Assembly: GCA_946480915.1 (NCBI GenBank)
Contig: CAMLLO010000008.1
Span: forward strand, 62,001 to 126,000
DNA length: 64,000 bases
Reading direction: 5' to 3'
Source: an uncultured Sphingobacteriaceae bacterium
GTDB taxonomy: Bacteria; Bacteroidota; Bacteroidia; Sphingobacteriales; Sphingobacteriaceae
Shown here: one piece after another, positions 48,989-58,190 of the stretch
Layout: each line of letters begins with the position of its first letter
Position numbering within the stretch: the first letter of the stretch is position 1
Position numbers and translations under genes: made by a program
The notes under the pieces: generated by a model
Databases searched by the model: none
Told to the model about the DNA's origin: nothing
The model's input: the letters and a program-made list of their open reading frames with translations, nothing else

Positions 48989-49966
48989 ATGAATTTTAAA
49001 AAATGGGGAACATTTCTGTTTTCGTGTCTGACATTCGGGTTAATTGTTTCCTGCGGACATGAACGTAAGAGCTTTCCTGTGGTCGGATTCGTGGATGCAT
49101 TTGAAGATGCAACTATTGCCCAGGCACGCGCAGGTTTTACCGATGCTTTGTCTAAAAATGGTTTCAGCGAAAAGGATAAGACGATCGAGATTATCTATCG
49201 AAACGCTCAAGGCGATATCCCAACCTTGACTCAAATAGTAAATTACTTCATCTCCGAAAAAGTAGATTTAATTGCTACCTGTACAACTCTTTCGACTATT
49301 ACAGCTTTGCAAAAGACGAAAGAAATTCCTGTGTTCATGATGGTTTCGCCGACGCCCCAACGGATGAAAGTGATCGACGCTTCAGGAAAGGAGCCGCCTA
49401 ATTTGCACGGCGTAGCGGAGGAGTTAGCATATATTGATACTTCGTTTTCTTTTATCCCAAAATTAATTAAGCCTAAAGGAAATAAACTAGTGGTGGGAAT
49501 GATCTACAATCAATCCGAGCCGCAATCGGTTGATGCTTTAGAGCGGATAAAATTTTTGGCTGCAAAGTTGGATGTTCAAATAGAGGCACTTCCTTTAAAT
49601 AACTCGGGAGACGCTCAATTAGTTACGCAATCACTGCTAAGCAAAAATATTGATGCTTTTTTTGCCAATCCTGATAATTCTGTCTTCGCCTCTTTCGAAA
49701 CGATTTTAAAAAATTGCAATCAAAAAGACATTCCCATTTTTACAAGTGAATCGGGTTTAGTAAAGCGCGGTGCCCTGGTTGCCTTTGGTGCTGATATTTA
49801 TAAATGGGGATACCAGGCAGGCGAGCAGGCAGCTAAGTTTCTGAAATCGGGTAAAGCCGACGATTTGAAGTGGGAAATGGTTAAAGCAAGAGTCCGTGTC
49901 TATAATCCGGAGGTTGCTAAGAAATTCGGAATCGCTGTCCCGGATGGTTTTGTGAGAGTGAAGTAA
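48989..49966 (+). CDS. Orphan ABC-type substrate-binding lipoprotein
   Basis: A 325-aa lipoprotein (L-I-V-S-C-G-H, Cys22) of the TrpX/ABC_sub_bind type: V-V-G-F-V-D-A-F-E-D-A at the start, two Rossmann-like lobes, V-F-M-M-V-S-P-T-P, Q-A-G-E-Q-A-A-K-F near the end. Members bind aromatic amino acids or related ligands for an ABC importer, but no permease or ATPase is next to it. It probably shares a transcript with the MaoC gene 12 nt upstream. Confidence 0.82.
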   Translation: MNFKKWGTFLFSCLTFGLIVSCGHERKSFPVVGFVDAFEDATIAQARAGFTDALSKNGFSEKDKTIEIIYRNAQGDIPTLTQIVNYFISEKVDLIATCTTLSTITALQKTKEIPVFMMVSPTPQRMKVIDASGKEPPNLHGVAEELAYIDTSFSFIPKLIKPKGNKLVVGMIYNQSEPQSVDALERIKFLAAKLDVQIEALPLNNSGDAQLVTQSLLSKNIDAFFANPDNSVFASFETILKNCNQKDIPIFTSESGLVKRGALVAFGADIYKWGYQAGEQAAKFLKSGKADDLKWEMVKARVRVYNPEVAKKFGIAVPDGFVRVK

Positions 49967-50043
49967 AAGAGCTGCACCGGTTCGGAAACCGTAAAAGTGC
50001 CCCTGCCTAAAACAAAATATGACTCGAGCTGATTTCAATCTAG

Positions 50044-50808
50044 ATGAATATCAGTTTTTCTGCCTCATTATATACAGGTACTAGTGGATTATCAACTTTA
50101 CTTCCCAAACGCGAGTTTCCACCTCAGTTTCAGGATAAAAGCCGCTTAACCTATTACGCATCTTTATTCAACAGCATAGAAATTAACAGCTCATTCTATA
50201 AAGTTCCCCTGGTTTCAACGATGAAAAAATGGTCAGAAAGTGTACCAGACGATTTTCAATTTACGTTTAAGCTTTGGAAAGAAATTACTCATGCTAAAGG
50301 ATTGCTTTTTAAACAGCAGGATCTTGAACATTTTATTCAGATTATTTCTGCCGTAGGTGTGAAAAAAGGCTGTCTGCTAGTACAGTTTCCTCCGAGTATT
50401 GCCATTCAGCAACTTCATCAGCTGGAAAACTTGTTTGCTGGTTTAAATATTGCAGATCCTCAACATCAATGGAAAGTGGCTGTCGAGTTCCGTAACAGAT
50501 CCTGGTATGAAGAAGATATTTATGATTTATTACATAGAAATTACGCAGCCATGGTTTTTCATGATCTTCCGGCATCTTCGGCTCCGCTTATTGAAACTGC
50601 AGAATTTATTTACCTGAGATTCCATGGTCCGAATGGCGGTTACAGGGGCAGTTATTCAGATGATCTTTTATCAGAATATGCAGGATACGTAAAAGACTGG
50701 CAACAGGATGGAAAAGATGTTTATGTTTATTTCAATAATACGATGGGCGATGCGATTAAAAATCTGATCACATTAAACGCATTTGTAAAAGATGCTACCG
50801 AAAGCTAA
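50044..50808 (+). CDS. DUF72 (YecE-like) protein
   Basis: A 254-aa TIM-barrel-like cytoplasmic protein of unknown activity, recognisable by Y-T-G-T-S-G-L-S near the start, Y-A-S-L-F-N-S-I-E-I-N-S-S-F-Y, V-A-V-E-F-R-N-R-S-W and Y-L-R-F-H-G-P. It overlaps the convergent aldolase gene by 4 nt at the 3' end. Confidence 0.88.
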   Translation: MNISFSASLYTGTSGLSTLLPKREFPPQFQDKSRLTYYASLFNSIEINSSFYKVPLVSTMKKWSESVPDDFQFTFKLWKEITHAKGLLFKQQDLEHFIQIISAVGVKKGCLLVQFPPSIAIQQLHQLENLFAGLNIADPQHQWKVAVEFRNRSWYEEDIYDLLHRNYAAMVFHDLPASSAPLIETAEFIYLRFHGPNGGYRGSYSDDLLSEYAGYVKDWQQDGKDVYVYFNNTMGDAIKNLITLNAFVKDATES

Positions 50809-51863
50809 GCTAAGTCAATTTCTTTGGCAAGATATACATCCTGTAAAGAGTGGAGCAGCTTAACCCCTTCTTCGAATGGTCGCTGGAAGGCTTTTCTGCC
50901 CAAAATTAATCCCATCCCTCCGGCTCGTTTGTTAATAACGGCACTTCTTACTGAATCTGCTAAATCAGATTCACCTTTTGACTCTCCACCCGAATTTATT
51001 AAGCCGGCCCGGCCCATATAGCAGTTAATTACCTGGTAACGACACAGATCGATCGGATGTTCTGAGCTTAATTCATCATACATCTTCGGGTCGCTTTTAG
51101 AAAAGTTAATAGCTTTAAAACCTCCGTTATTCTCCGGCATTTTCTGCTTGATAATATCTGCTTGAATGGTCACTCCGATATGGTTTGCCTGTCCGGTGAT
51201 GTCAGCGGAAACTTCGTAATTAACGGAGTCTTTTTTAAACCCGTTGTTGCGGGTATAGCACCATAACACACATGCCATTCCTAAGCTATGTGCTTCCTCG
51301 AAAGCCTGACTTACTTCAATGATTTGTCTGTTCGAATTCTCTGATCCGAAGTAGATAGTTGCTCCAACAGCAACGGCGCCCAGATTCCAGGCCTCTTTCA
51401 CGCTGCCAAACATGATTTGATCATATTTGGTGGGAAAAGTCAGCAGCTCGTTGTGATTGATTTTTACGAGGAAAGGGATTTTATGGGCATATTTTCTCGA
51501 CATCATGGCCAGGTTGCCGAATGTAGTAGCGACTGCGTTGCACCCACCTTCAAGCGCCAGGCGAATGATATTTTCCGGATCGAAATAAATCGGGTTTTTC
51601 GCAAAGGAAGCACCTGCGGTATGCTCAATGTCTTGATCTACCGGAAGAATTGAAAGATATCCTGAATTTGCCAGTCGGCCATTCCCGTATAGTGCCGCCA
51701 AACTTCTTAATACTTGCGGGTTCCTGTTACTCAGCGCAAACACTTTGTCGATAAAGTCGGTAGAAGGGATATGAAGCAAATCTTTGGAAAGTGTTTTGCT
51801 TTGAAAACGTAAAAGATATTCGGCTTCAGCCCCAAGCAGATTTTCGATTTCCTGGAAATTCAT
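50805..51863 (-). CDS. Class I fructose-bisphosphate aldolase (DhnA type)
   Basis: A 352-aa glycolytic Schiff-base aldolase of the archaeal/FbaB type, with P-V-D-Q-D-I-E-H-T near residue 75, F-L-V-K-I-N-H-N, G-A-V-A-V-G-A-T-I-Y-F-G and I-N-S-G-G-E-S-K-G near the C-terminus. Cleaves fructose 1,6-bisphosphate in the cytoplasm. Monocistronic; the 279-nt gap upstream shows no clear site. Confidence 0.88.
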   Translation of the reverse strand: MNFQEIENLLGAEAEYLLRFQSKTLSKDLLHIPSTDFIDKVFALSNRNPQVLRSLAALYGNGRLANSGYLSILPVDQDIEHTAGASFAKNPIYFDPENIIRLALEGGCNAVATTFGNLAMMSRKYAHKIPFLVKINHNELLTFPTKYDQIMFGSVKEAWNLGAVAVGATIYFGSENSNRQIIEVSQAFEEAHSLGMACVLWCYTRNNGFKKDSVNYEVSADITGQANHIGVTIQADIIKQKMPENNGGFKAINFSKSDPKMYDELSSEHPIDLCRYQVINCYMGRAGLINSGGESKGESDLADSVRSAVINKRAGGMGLILGRKAFQRPFEEGVKLLHSLQDVYLAKEIDLA

Positions 51864-52142
51864 TCTTTTTAATTTGATTTAGAACAGCTAATTCCACTTA
51901 TTGTTGGGTTTTATAGAAGGACGGATATATTTTACTATGAAGGGGAATAATCAGTGTTACGGATATCTTCCGCACGTATAGAATACCTTGACACTTCATT
52001 CGCGCTTCTGCTTTTGTCTCGGAAAGGGAGCTAAGATGTTGTAAATCATTTTTTAGTTTGATTTTTCATTATACCTTAGGATAAGCTTTTTATTAAAAGT
52101 GACTTTTTTTAATTAATTTGATTTTAATCTATAATTATTCCA

Positions 52143-53279
52143 TTGAAAATAGCAGTCCCTAAAGAGCGAAGAGAACCCGAGAACCGGGTTGCACTAACTC
52201 CAAATGTTGTTAAAATGCTTATAAAAGCAGGTTTTAAATGTGCCATTGAAACAGGCGCAGGTGTTGCAAGTGGTTTTTATGATTCTGCTTATGAGAATGC
52301 AGGCGCAAGCATTTTTACCGATAAAAAGTTAGAATTATCCGAAACAGATATTTTACTTAAAGTAAATGCTCCCATGGTTGATGAGGTCTTGCATTTAAAA
52401 GAAGGATCGGTAATCATATCTTTTTTGTATGCCTATACCATTCCTGATGTTGTTGAAGCGTGTCTTGCAAAAAAGATTTCGGCCTTTGCAATGGATGCAG
52501 TTCCTCGTATATCCCGGGCGCAAAAAATGGATGCGCTAAGCTCTCAGGCTAATTTAGCAGGCTATAAATCTGTGCTTTTAGGAGCTAATGCTTTAGGGAA
52601 AATATTTCCTTTAATGATGACTGCCGCTGGTACGATTACTCCTGCGCGAGTTCTCATTTTTGGTGCAGGGGTTGCAGGCTTGCAGGCTGTAGCAACAGCT
52701 AAGCGGCTCGGTGCACTGGTTGAGGTTACAGATGTCCGTGTTGAAACAAAAGAGCAGGTAGAATCTTTAGGCGGGCGTTTCTTAGAAGTACAAGCCGAAG
52801 GGGTGGAAACTGTAGGCGGCTATGCCAAGGAGGTTTCTTCAGAGTATCTTCAAAAACAAAAAGAACTTATTTCCAAACATATAGCCGAGGCTGATATTGT
52901 GATCACCACAGCCCTGGTAATCGGTAAAAAAGCTCCTGTTCTGGTTACTGACGAGATGGTGAAAAGTATGAAGCCGGGTTCAGTAATTGTGGATATGGCT
53001 GTAGAAAGCGGTGGTAATTGCTCTTTAAGTGAGTTTAATACTACGGTTGTAAAGCATGGCATAACCATTATCGGTCAGGCAAATCTCCCATCCATGGTTG
53101 CCGTAAATGCCAGTGAATTGTATGCTGTGAACATCAGTACCCTCTTGCTGCATCTTGCAAATAGTCACGCTTTTAAATGGGATATGGAAGAAGATATTAC
53201 CCAAGGCTCGCTGATAACACATCAGGGAAATATAGTTCACCAATTTACACAGGAAATCCTTAATAAGAACAAAGAATGA
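52143..53279 (+). CDS. pntA: Transhydrogenase subunit alpha, NAD-binding part
   Basis: 378 aa, the NAD(H)-binding dI domain of the proton-pumping nicotinamide nucleotide transhydrogenase (M-K-I-A-V-P-K-E-R-R-E-P-E-N-R-V at the start, then I-F-G-A-G-V-A-G-L-Q-A). The start codon is TTG at 52143; conserved residues begin at once and no upstream ATG is in frame, so TTG is well supported. The stop overlaps the next gene (ATGA). Confidence 0.93.
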   Translation: MKIAVPKERREPENRVALTPNVVKMLIKAGFKCAIETGAGVASGFYDSAYENAGASIFTDKKLELSETDILLKVNAPMVDEVLHLKEGSVIISFLYAYTIPDVVEACLAKKISAFAMDAVPRISRAQKMDALSSQANLAGYKSVLLGANALGKIFPLMMTAAGTITPARVLIFGAGVAGLQAVATAKRLGALVEVTDVRVETKEQVESLGGRFLEVQAEGVETVGGYAKEVSSEYLQKQKELISKHIAEADIVITTALVIGKKAPVLVTDEMVKSMKPGSVIVDMAVESGGNCSLSEFNTTVVKHGITIIGQANLPSMVAVNASELYAVNISTLLLHLANSHAFKWDMEEDITQGSLITHQGNIVHQFTQEILNKNKE

Positions 53280-53563
53280 ATGCAGAAACCTTAATAGTAT
53301 TGCTTTACGTATTGGTATTGGCCAGTTTCGTAGGCTTCGAATTGATTGCTAAAGTACCTCCAACTTTACATACTCCTTTAATGTCCGGATCGAATGCGAT
53401 TTCCGGTATTACCATAGTAGGGGCGATTGTCGCCGCCGGCCCTGCCGATGCTTCCCTAAGTAAAATTATGGGTATTGCCGCTTTGTTCCTCGCTACCCTC
53501 AATGTGGTAGGAGGCTATGTGGTTACCGACAGGATGTTGAGAATGTTTAAAAAGAAAAAATAG
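53276..53563 (+). CDS. pntA2: Transhydrogenase subunit alpha, membrane part
   Basis: 95 aa, three membrane helices (about 5-20, 40-60, 65-85), with the conserved T-P-L-M-S-G-S-N-A-I-S-G-I. It is the separate C-terminal part of the alpha subunit (split-pntA arrangement). Overlaps pntA by 4 nt and precedes pntB by 3 nt. Confidence 0.92.
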   Translation: MNAETLIVLLYVLVLASFVGFELIAKVPPTLHTPLMSGSNAISGITIVGAIVAAGPADASLSKIMGIAALFLATLNVVGGYVVTDRMLRMFKKKK

Positions 53564-53566
53564 TTC

Positions 53567-54958
53567 ATGAACAACGATCTAATAATAAAAATTGCTTACC
53601 TGATTGCCTCAGTTCTGTTTATTATCGGCATTAAGATGCTTGGAAAGACATCCACAGCGCGCCGTGGCAATATGCTTAGCGCCGTGGCAATGCTTATTGC
53701 CATCCTGGTAACTCTGCTGGATAAACAAGTCTTAAGTTTTACTGAGATTTTCATCACCATTATTATCGGTTCTGCCGTTGGAACTCTGGCCGCTCGCCGG
53801 GTCGAAATGACACAGATGCCGGAAATGGTGGCTATATTAAATGGCTTCGGCGGTGCATCTTCTGTTCTGGTTGCAACTTCCGAATATTGGCGCCAAGCTG
53901 ATAACTCAGCATTAACCATGGATACCACAGTTGCTATTACAGTAGTCCTAAGTGTTATCATTGGCGCAGTTACTTTCACCGGATCAATGGTTGCGTTCGG
54001 AAAATTAAAGGGACTCATAAGCGGGCGAGCTATTACTTTTAAAGGACAACATTTAATTAATGCGCTGCTTTTGGCCATCATCGTTTTTATGTGTGTTTTA
54101 CTAGTGCTCAATCCTAATATGGAAGTCTGGATGCTCGGAGTTCTGTTTTTGGGTTTAGTTCTCGGTGTATTGGTTGTTATTCCAATCGGAGGCGCAGATA
54201 TGCCGGTTGTGATTTCCCTACTTAACTCCTATTCTGGAATAGCAGCCTGTGCGACGGGTTTTATTTTAAACAACCAGGTTCTGATAATTGCCGGAGCGCT
54301 GGTGGGTACCTCGGGAATTATTCTTACACAAATTATGTGTAAAGCAATGAACCGTTCTTTAACCAGCGTTTTATTGGGTGGATTTGGACAAACAGCCGGA
54401 ACATCATCTGGCAGTGGCCAGGATATTATAGTTAAGGAGGTAGGAGTTGAAGAAACTGCAATGCTTTTTGATTCAGCATCATCAGTTATTATCGTTCCCG
54501 GATATGGAATGGCAGTAGCTCAGGCTCAGCATGTGGTTAGAGAACTAACAGACCTTCTCGAAAAAAAGAATATTTCGGTAAAATTTGCTATTCATCCAGT
54601 TGCAGGCCGCATGCCCGGACATATGAATGTGCTTCTCGCAGAAGCTAACATTCCCTATGATAAGCTCATCGAAATGGATGATATAAATGATGAGTTCGCT
54701 AGTACGGATATTGCTTTGATTATTGGCGCAAATGACGTTGTAAACCCTGCAGCAAAAACCAATCCCCAGAGTCCCATATTTGGGATGCCCGTGTTAAACG
54801 TCGATAAGGCTCGTACCGTTATTGTTTCTAAAAGAGGAATGAGCGCTGGTTATGCGGGGATAGAGAACGAACTTTTTGGATATCCCAACTGCCTGATGTT
54901 GTTTGGTGATGCTAAAGCAACCATGGCTAAAGTGGTGAGCGAATTGAAAGAGTTGTAG
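53567..54958 (+). CDS. pntB: Transhydrogenase subunit beta
   Basis: 463 aa: about nine membrane helices (dII) followed by the NADP(H)-binding dIII domain (V-I-I-V-P-G-Y-G-M-A-V-A-Q-A-Q-H, then H-P-V-A-G-R-M-P-G-H, and L-I-I-G-A-N-D-V-V-N-P-A). Uses the proton gradient to make NADPH. Ends with a terminator. Confidence 0.95.
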   Translation: MNNDLIIKIAYLIASVLFIIGIKMLGKTSTARRGNMLSAVAMLIAILVTLLDKQVLSFTEIFITIIIGSAVGTLAARRVEMTQMPEMVAILNGFGGASSVLVATSEYWRQADNSALTMDTTVAITVVLSVIIGAVTFTGSMVAFGKLKGLISGRAITFKGQHLINALLLAIIVFMCVLLVLNPNMEVWMLGVLFLGLVLGVLVVIPIGGADMPVVISLLNSYSGIAACATGFILNNQVLIIAGALVGTSGIILTQIMCKAMNRSLTSVLLGGFGQTAGTSSGSGQDIIVKEVGVEETAMLFDSASSVIIVPGYGMAVAQAQHVVRELTDLLEKKNISVKFAIHPVAGRMPGHMNVLLAEANIPYDKLIEMDDINDEFASTDIALIIGANDVVNPAAKTNPQSPIFGMPVLNVDKARTVIVSKRGMSAGYAGIENELFGYPNCLMLFGDAKATMAKVVSELKEL

Positions 54959-54996
54959 CTTATAAATAGAAATCTAAGCTTCTGGATATTAAAAAA

Positions 54997-55021
54997 GCAG
55001 CGTCTGTACTAAAGACGCTGC
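54997..55021 (-). terminator. Terminator shared by pntB and the CHRD gene
   Basis: GCAGCGTCT (54997-55005) and AGACGCTGC (55013-55021) form a 9-bp stem with a 7-nt loop. A run of six A on the + strand just before it becomes T6 on the minus strand, making it a textbook terminator for the CHRD gene. It may also stop pntB transcripts. Confidence 0.78.
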
Positions 55022-55029
55022 CACAGGAC

Positions 55030-55512
55030 CTAAAATTTGATGTTACCCCTTAGCTCTCCGCCAGGAACAGTGGTGCTGTGAATATTTAAATACCATTTAC
55101 CCGCCAGTAATTGATTTATTTCCTCGTCTGTAAGTACACGTGTTGTACCCGAAATAGAACCTGAACTGGCGGTAGTAAAGCCTGTAATGCCTATTACCGG
55201 TGGCGAGCTTTTAGAATCCGTACCATCTGCCGCTCCATGAAAATGCATGTTAGTGGTAGTCGCCGTCGATACTCCCAATTGCCAGGTCATACTATAAGTT
55301 ATGATTTTCGTGTCCGGATTAAAACTTACCTGAGCGCTACCTGTGCCGGTACTTGAATTTGGAGGAACCTCTTGGCTTCCTGTGAGTTGAACACTCGCCT
55401 TTTTGGTCATGTCTACCGGAGTTTTATCCTTTTTACAGGCAGTGAACGATAGAACAATAACAAGTGCTACCGCAATAGCGGTAGGTGTCGATGTTTTTAA
55501 GATAGGTTTCAT
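55030..55512 (-). CDS. CHRD-domain lipoprotein
   Basis: 160 aa with a lipoprotein signal (L-S-F-T-A-C-K-K, Cys26) and one CHRD domain (Q-L-T-G-S-Q-E-V-P-P-N at the start; M-H-F-H-G-A-A; ending W-Y-L-N-I-H-S and P-G-G-E-L-R-G). Envelope beta-barrel-like fold of unknown role; this is the family's normal size. Confidence 0.9.
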   Translation of the reverse strand: MKPILKTSTPTAIAVALVIVLSFTACKKDKTPVDMTKKASVQLTGSQEVPPNSSTGTGSAQVSFNPDTKIITYSMTWQLGVSTATTTNMHFHGAADGTDSKSSPPVIGITGFTTASSGSISGTTRVLTDEEINQLLAGKWYLNIHSTTVPGGELRGNIKF

Positions 55513-55716
55513 ATAAAGTAGTTTATGAGCAGGTACGCATAAATACTAAATAGGTTGCCTTGGCTGCGATTATTTTAAGGTGAATTAGTCTAATCGACTC
55601 CGGGTCTTAGTTATGGTTTATAGTCCTTTAAATCCGGGTTACTTCAGTCCCGTGCTCATGTTAATAAAAACTGAATAGATGCTCGGAAATCGACAATTAT
55701 GGAATATGAAATACAC

Positions 55717-56847
55717 TTAGCTAAGCCCGATAATCCCTTTTATTCTCGAATTTCCAATGATTTTAACAAGCTTGTAAGTTAGTATCATGATAAACGTTGT
55801 GAATATAATTTGTAAAACCAAACCTTTCCAGACATTTACAGTCGATAAATAATCTTTAAAATAGAAGTTAATAACTATCATAATCTCGAAGATAAGGAGA
55901 GGATGAAGAAGATAAATACCGTATACAGTTTTGCGTGGATTTAGCTTGTTGATTCTTGATACCTTACCAAATTTCAACATGGCGAAAAATAGGAGGATTG
56001 AAAGAATGCCGTTGCTGAATCTGTTTGATGCAAAAGCATCTCCACAATTTTTTATTGTCAACCAATATCCCTCATAGCTTGCCAGAATAAAAGAACCGAA
56101 CAAGGCGAGTAGAACAAATGGCCATGATATTCTCTTCAATACATCAGAGATATAACTGTGGTAATTATTTATTTGTATGCCTAACCATATAAAAAATGTA
56201 TAGGATAATACCGCTTTCGCATGATTTGCCGCAATCCACATATAATGCAGATTTAGACAATAGAATGCGGTTAGGGAAAAGAAAACTAAACCCAGCCATG
56301 GCTTATTAATGTGTTTTTTTAAACTTATAATCAACGCCATCCCGATTATATAGGTCGTGATAAACCAATAGGCGCTGTAAAGTAAAAGCCCATTTAAAAT
56401 CGCATAATTAGATTTTATAAAGCCTTTGATATCTCTTGTTTCCCAAAGGTCTTTTAATGGTATCAACTGAACTATAGATATCACCATGAAAATAATTATA
56501 ATTGCGATCCAGGGAGCGTAGATCTTTGGAGTTCTTTCCTTGAAATACGAGAAGAGCGTATATTTATTTATTCTGGAGTTTAGAAGAAATCCGGAAACGA
56601 TAAAAAAGATAATAGTGCTTATTTTTCCTGTCTGGATTACAAAGATTTTTACCCATTCTTCGGTAAACGAGTGGGTAACCCTTTCGTTCCATCCTAAGAG
56701 GGAATGTCCCCAGATAATAAAAAAAATAGTGACAAATCGGATAGTGTCGATCTGCTCGTAATTAACACTAGGATTGGTGGGTTTTATGTGTACTAACTTT
56801 AAGTTAATATCGGATTCGGAAAGCGCGGCATTGCCATCAAATTGCAT
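55717..56847 (-). CDS. Acyltransferase-3 family membrane protein
   Basis: 376 aa, about ten membrane helices, with the family's R-F-V-T-I-F-F-I-I-W-G-H (the catalytic His in helix 1) and I-F-F-I-V-S-G-F-L-L. Such integral-membrane enzymes acetylate or succinylate cell-surface glycans. The first 37 residues are polar, a slightly long N-terminus. Stands alone. Confidence 0.85.
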   Translation of the reverse strand: MQFDGNAALSESDINLKLVHIKPTNPSVNYEQIDTIRFVTIFFIIWGHSLLGWNERVTHSFTEEWVKIFVIQTGKISTIIFFIVSGFLLNSRINKYTLFSYFKERTPKIYAPWIAIIIIFMVISIVQLIPLKDLWETRDIKGFIKSNYAILNGLLLYSAYWFITTYIIGMALIISLKKHINKPWLGLVFFSLTAFYCLNLHYMWIAANHAKAVLSYTFFIWLGIQINNYHSYISDVLKRISWPFVLLALFGSFILASYEGYWLTIKNCGDAFASNRFSNGILSILLFFAMLKFGKVSRINKLNPRKTVYGIYLLHPLLIFEIMIVINFYFKDYLSTVNVWKGLVLQIIFTTFIMILTYKLVKIIGNSRIKGIIGLS

Positions 56848-57028
56848 ATATTCTGTTAAGAAATTAGGTTCAAGTGGATGCTTGTACGAAGAAAATGCGT
56901 TCTTAGTTTCTTAAAAGTTTAAATAGTTAATTTAGTATTTTAAACCGCTAGTTTATACCGGTTTAATGCGTTGATAAGCGTCTCAATCGTTTTTAACCTG
57001 ATGAATATGCTCGGCCTGACTTTCGTTT

Positions 57029-57787
57029 TTATCGAACATCAAGGTCCGCGATTTGCTTTTTATATGCGGACGGAAGAATAATGTTTCTGAGCAATCCCTC
57101 CAGTTTAAAAATGTGTGCAAGCTTGTAGATTTTTAAGACAGGATACAGCAAAGGAATTTTCCCTAATGAGAGTAGAAGATTTACTCTTTCGGGCACAATT
57201 AGAAGCTGGGCTTGCTTTAATAACTGGTATCTGACTAATCCGAGATGATGCCTGTACTGTTTGTACAGATCGTCTGTGAAATGACTATAAATAAGATTAT
57301 TTTGAATATGTTCTTGGCGCATAATTAACCAGTCATCGTAAAGAATTGGTAATCCGGTAAGTCTCATTCGCTGTCCAACGCGATAGAATACATCGAAAAT
57401 CTCTGTTTTTTCGTCTTTAGTAAGCTTTCTCTCAAGTACTTCGAACGACCTGATAGAATAATCAATCAACATGAAAAGAACATCTCGGTAGGCCCAATCG
57501 GGAATTGCAGCGCCACGTTTTTCTTCCACATCTTTATGAATAGCAGTAATTTTATCAATTGCGTAAAGAGCATCATGATATTCGGAAAATACAATTTTCC
57601 GGGCATAGGAAACGGTAGAGAATAATCTTCCAAGCGGATCTGCCGGAAGGCGCCCAGTAAAATATAGCCAGTCCACGGCTTTGTTTAAAGCAAACTCGGC
57701 AGACGCTCCGGCAAATATGAAAAGAATGGTATCTCCCTTGCCCCAAATCTTTCTGACTATTGAATCTTTATCTACAAAAAATGCCAT
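57029..57787 (-). CDS. MpaB/rubber-oxygenase-like (DUF2236) protein
   Basis: 252 aa, all-alpha, matching the N-terminal part of the oxygenase MpaB/latex-clearing family: W-G-K-G-D-T-I-L-F-I-F-A-G-A-S-A-E, then D-P-L-G-R-L-F-S-T-V-S-Y-A. Heme-coordinating residues cannot be confirmed by eye. It overlaps the DUF2809 gene by 16 nt and probably shares a transcript with it and the radical-SAM gene upstream. Confidence 0.75.
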   Translation of the reverse strand: MAFFVDKDSIVRKIWGKGDTILFIFAGASAEFALNKAVDWLYFTGRLPADPLGRLFSTVSYARKIVFSEYHDALYAIDKITAIHKDVEEKRGAAIPDWAYRDVLFMLIDYSIRSFEVLERKLTKDEKTEIFDVFYRVGQRMRLTGLPILYDDWLIMRQEHIQNNLIYSHFTDDLYKQYRHHLGLVRYQLLKQAQLLIVPERVNLLLSLGKIPLLYPVLKIYKLAHIFKLEGLLRNIILPSAYKKQIADLDVR

Positions 57788-58182
57788 ACCTTATCCTCCT
57801 GCTGTACTTTTGCCCTTGAAAGCTTTAATTTTTCAATCGCTAACACCAATAAAATTCCCAATGTATATGCCAAAATATCGAACCAGGTAAAATAGGTGCC
57901 AATGATAATATTGGCGATTTTTGAACCGCTTAAACCCAGGTGCTGAACTATGTTGAAAAACTGTAAGGTTTCTATGAGGTATGAAAGAAGAAGAACCCAA
58001 ACGGCCGTTGTACTAGTTGACCAGTTTAAAAAGCTTTTGACAAGGCAATAAAGCAGAACTACTACTAAAAGATCACCAACGTAAGGCCGGATAAATTCAT
58101 CATGTGCAAACAGGGCAATGAGTACTTCTATAATGAATAGAAGGATAGAAAGAATGAAATAGGTTTTGCGGAAAGTAAGCAT
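57772..58182 (-). CDS. DUF2809 membrane protein
   Basis: 136 aa, about four helices (about 7-26, 34-48, 56-75, 100-120). DUF2809 pattern with D-E-F-I-R-P-Y-V-G-D and W-F-D-I-L-A-Y-T. Function unknown. Middle gene of a three-gene set: 8 nt after the radical-SAM gene, 16-nt overlap with the MpaB-like gene. Confidence 0.85.
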   Translation of the reverse strand: MLTFRKTYFILSILLFIIEVLIALFAHDEFIRPYVGDLLVVVLLYCLVKSFLNWSTSTTAVWVLLLSYLIETLQFFNIVQHLGLSGSKIANIIIGTYFTWFDILAYTLGILLVLAIEKLKLSRAKVQQEDKVWHFL

Positions 58183-58190
58183 TATATAGG

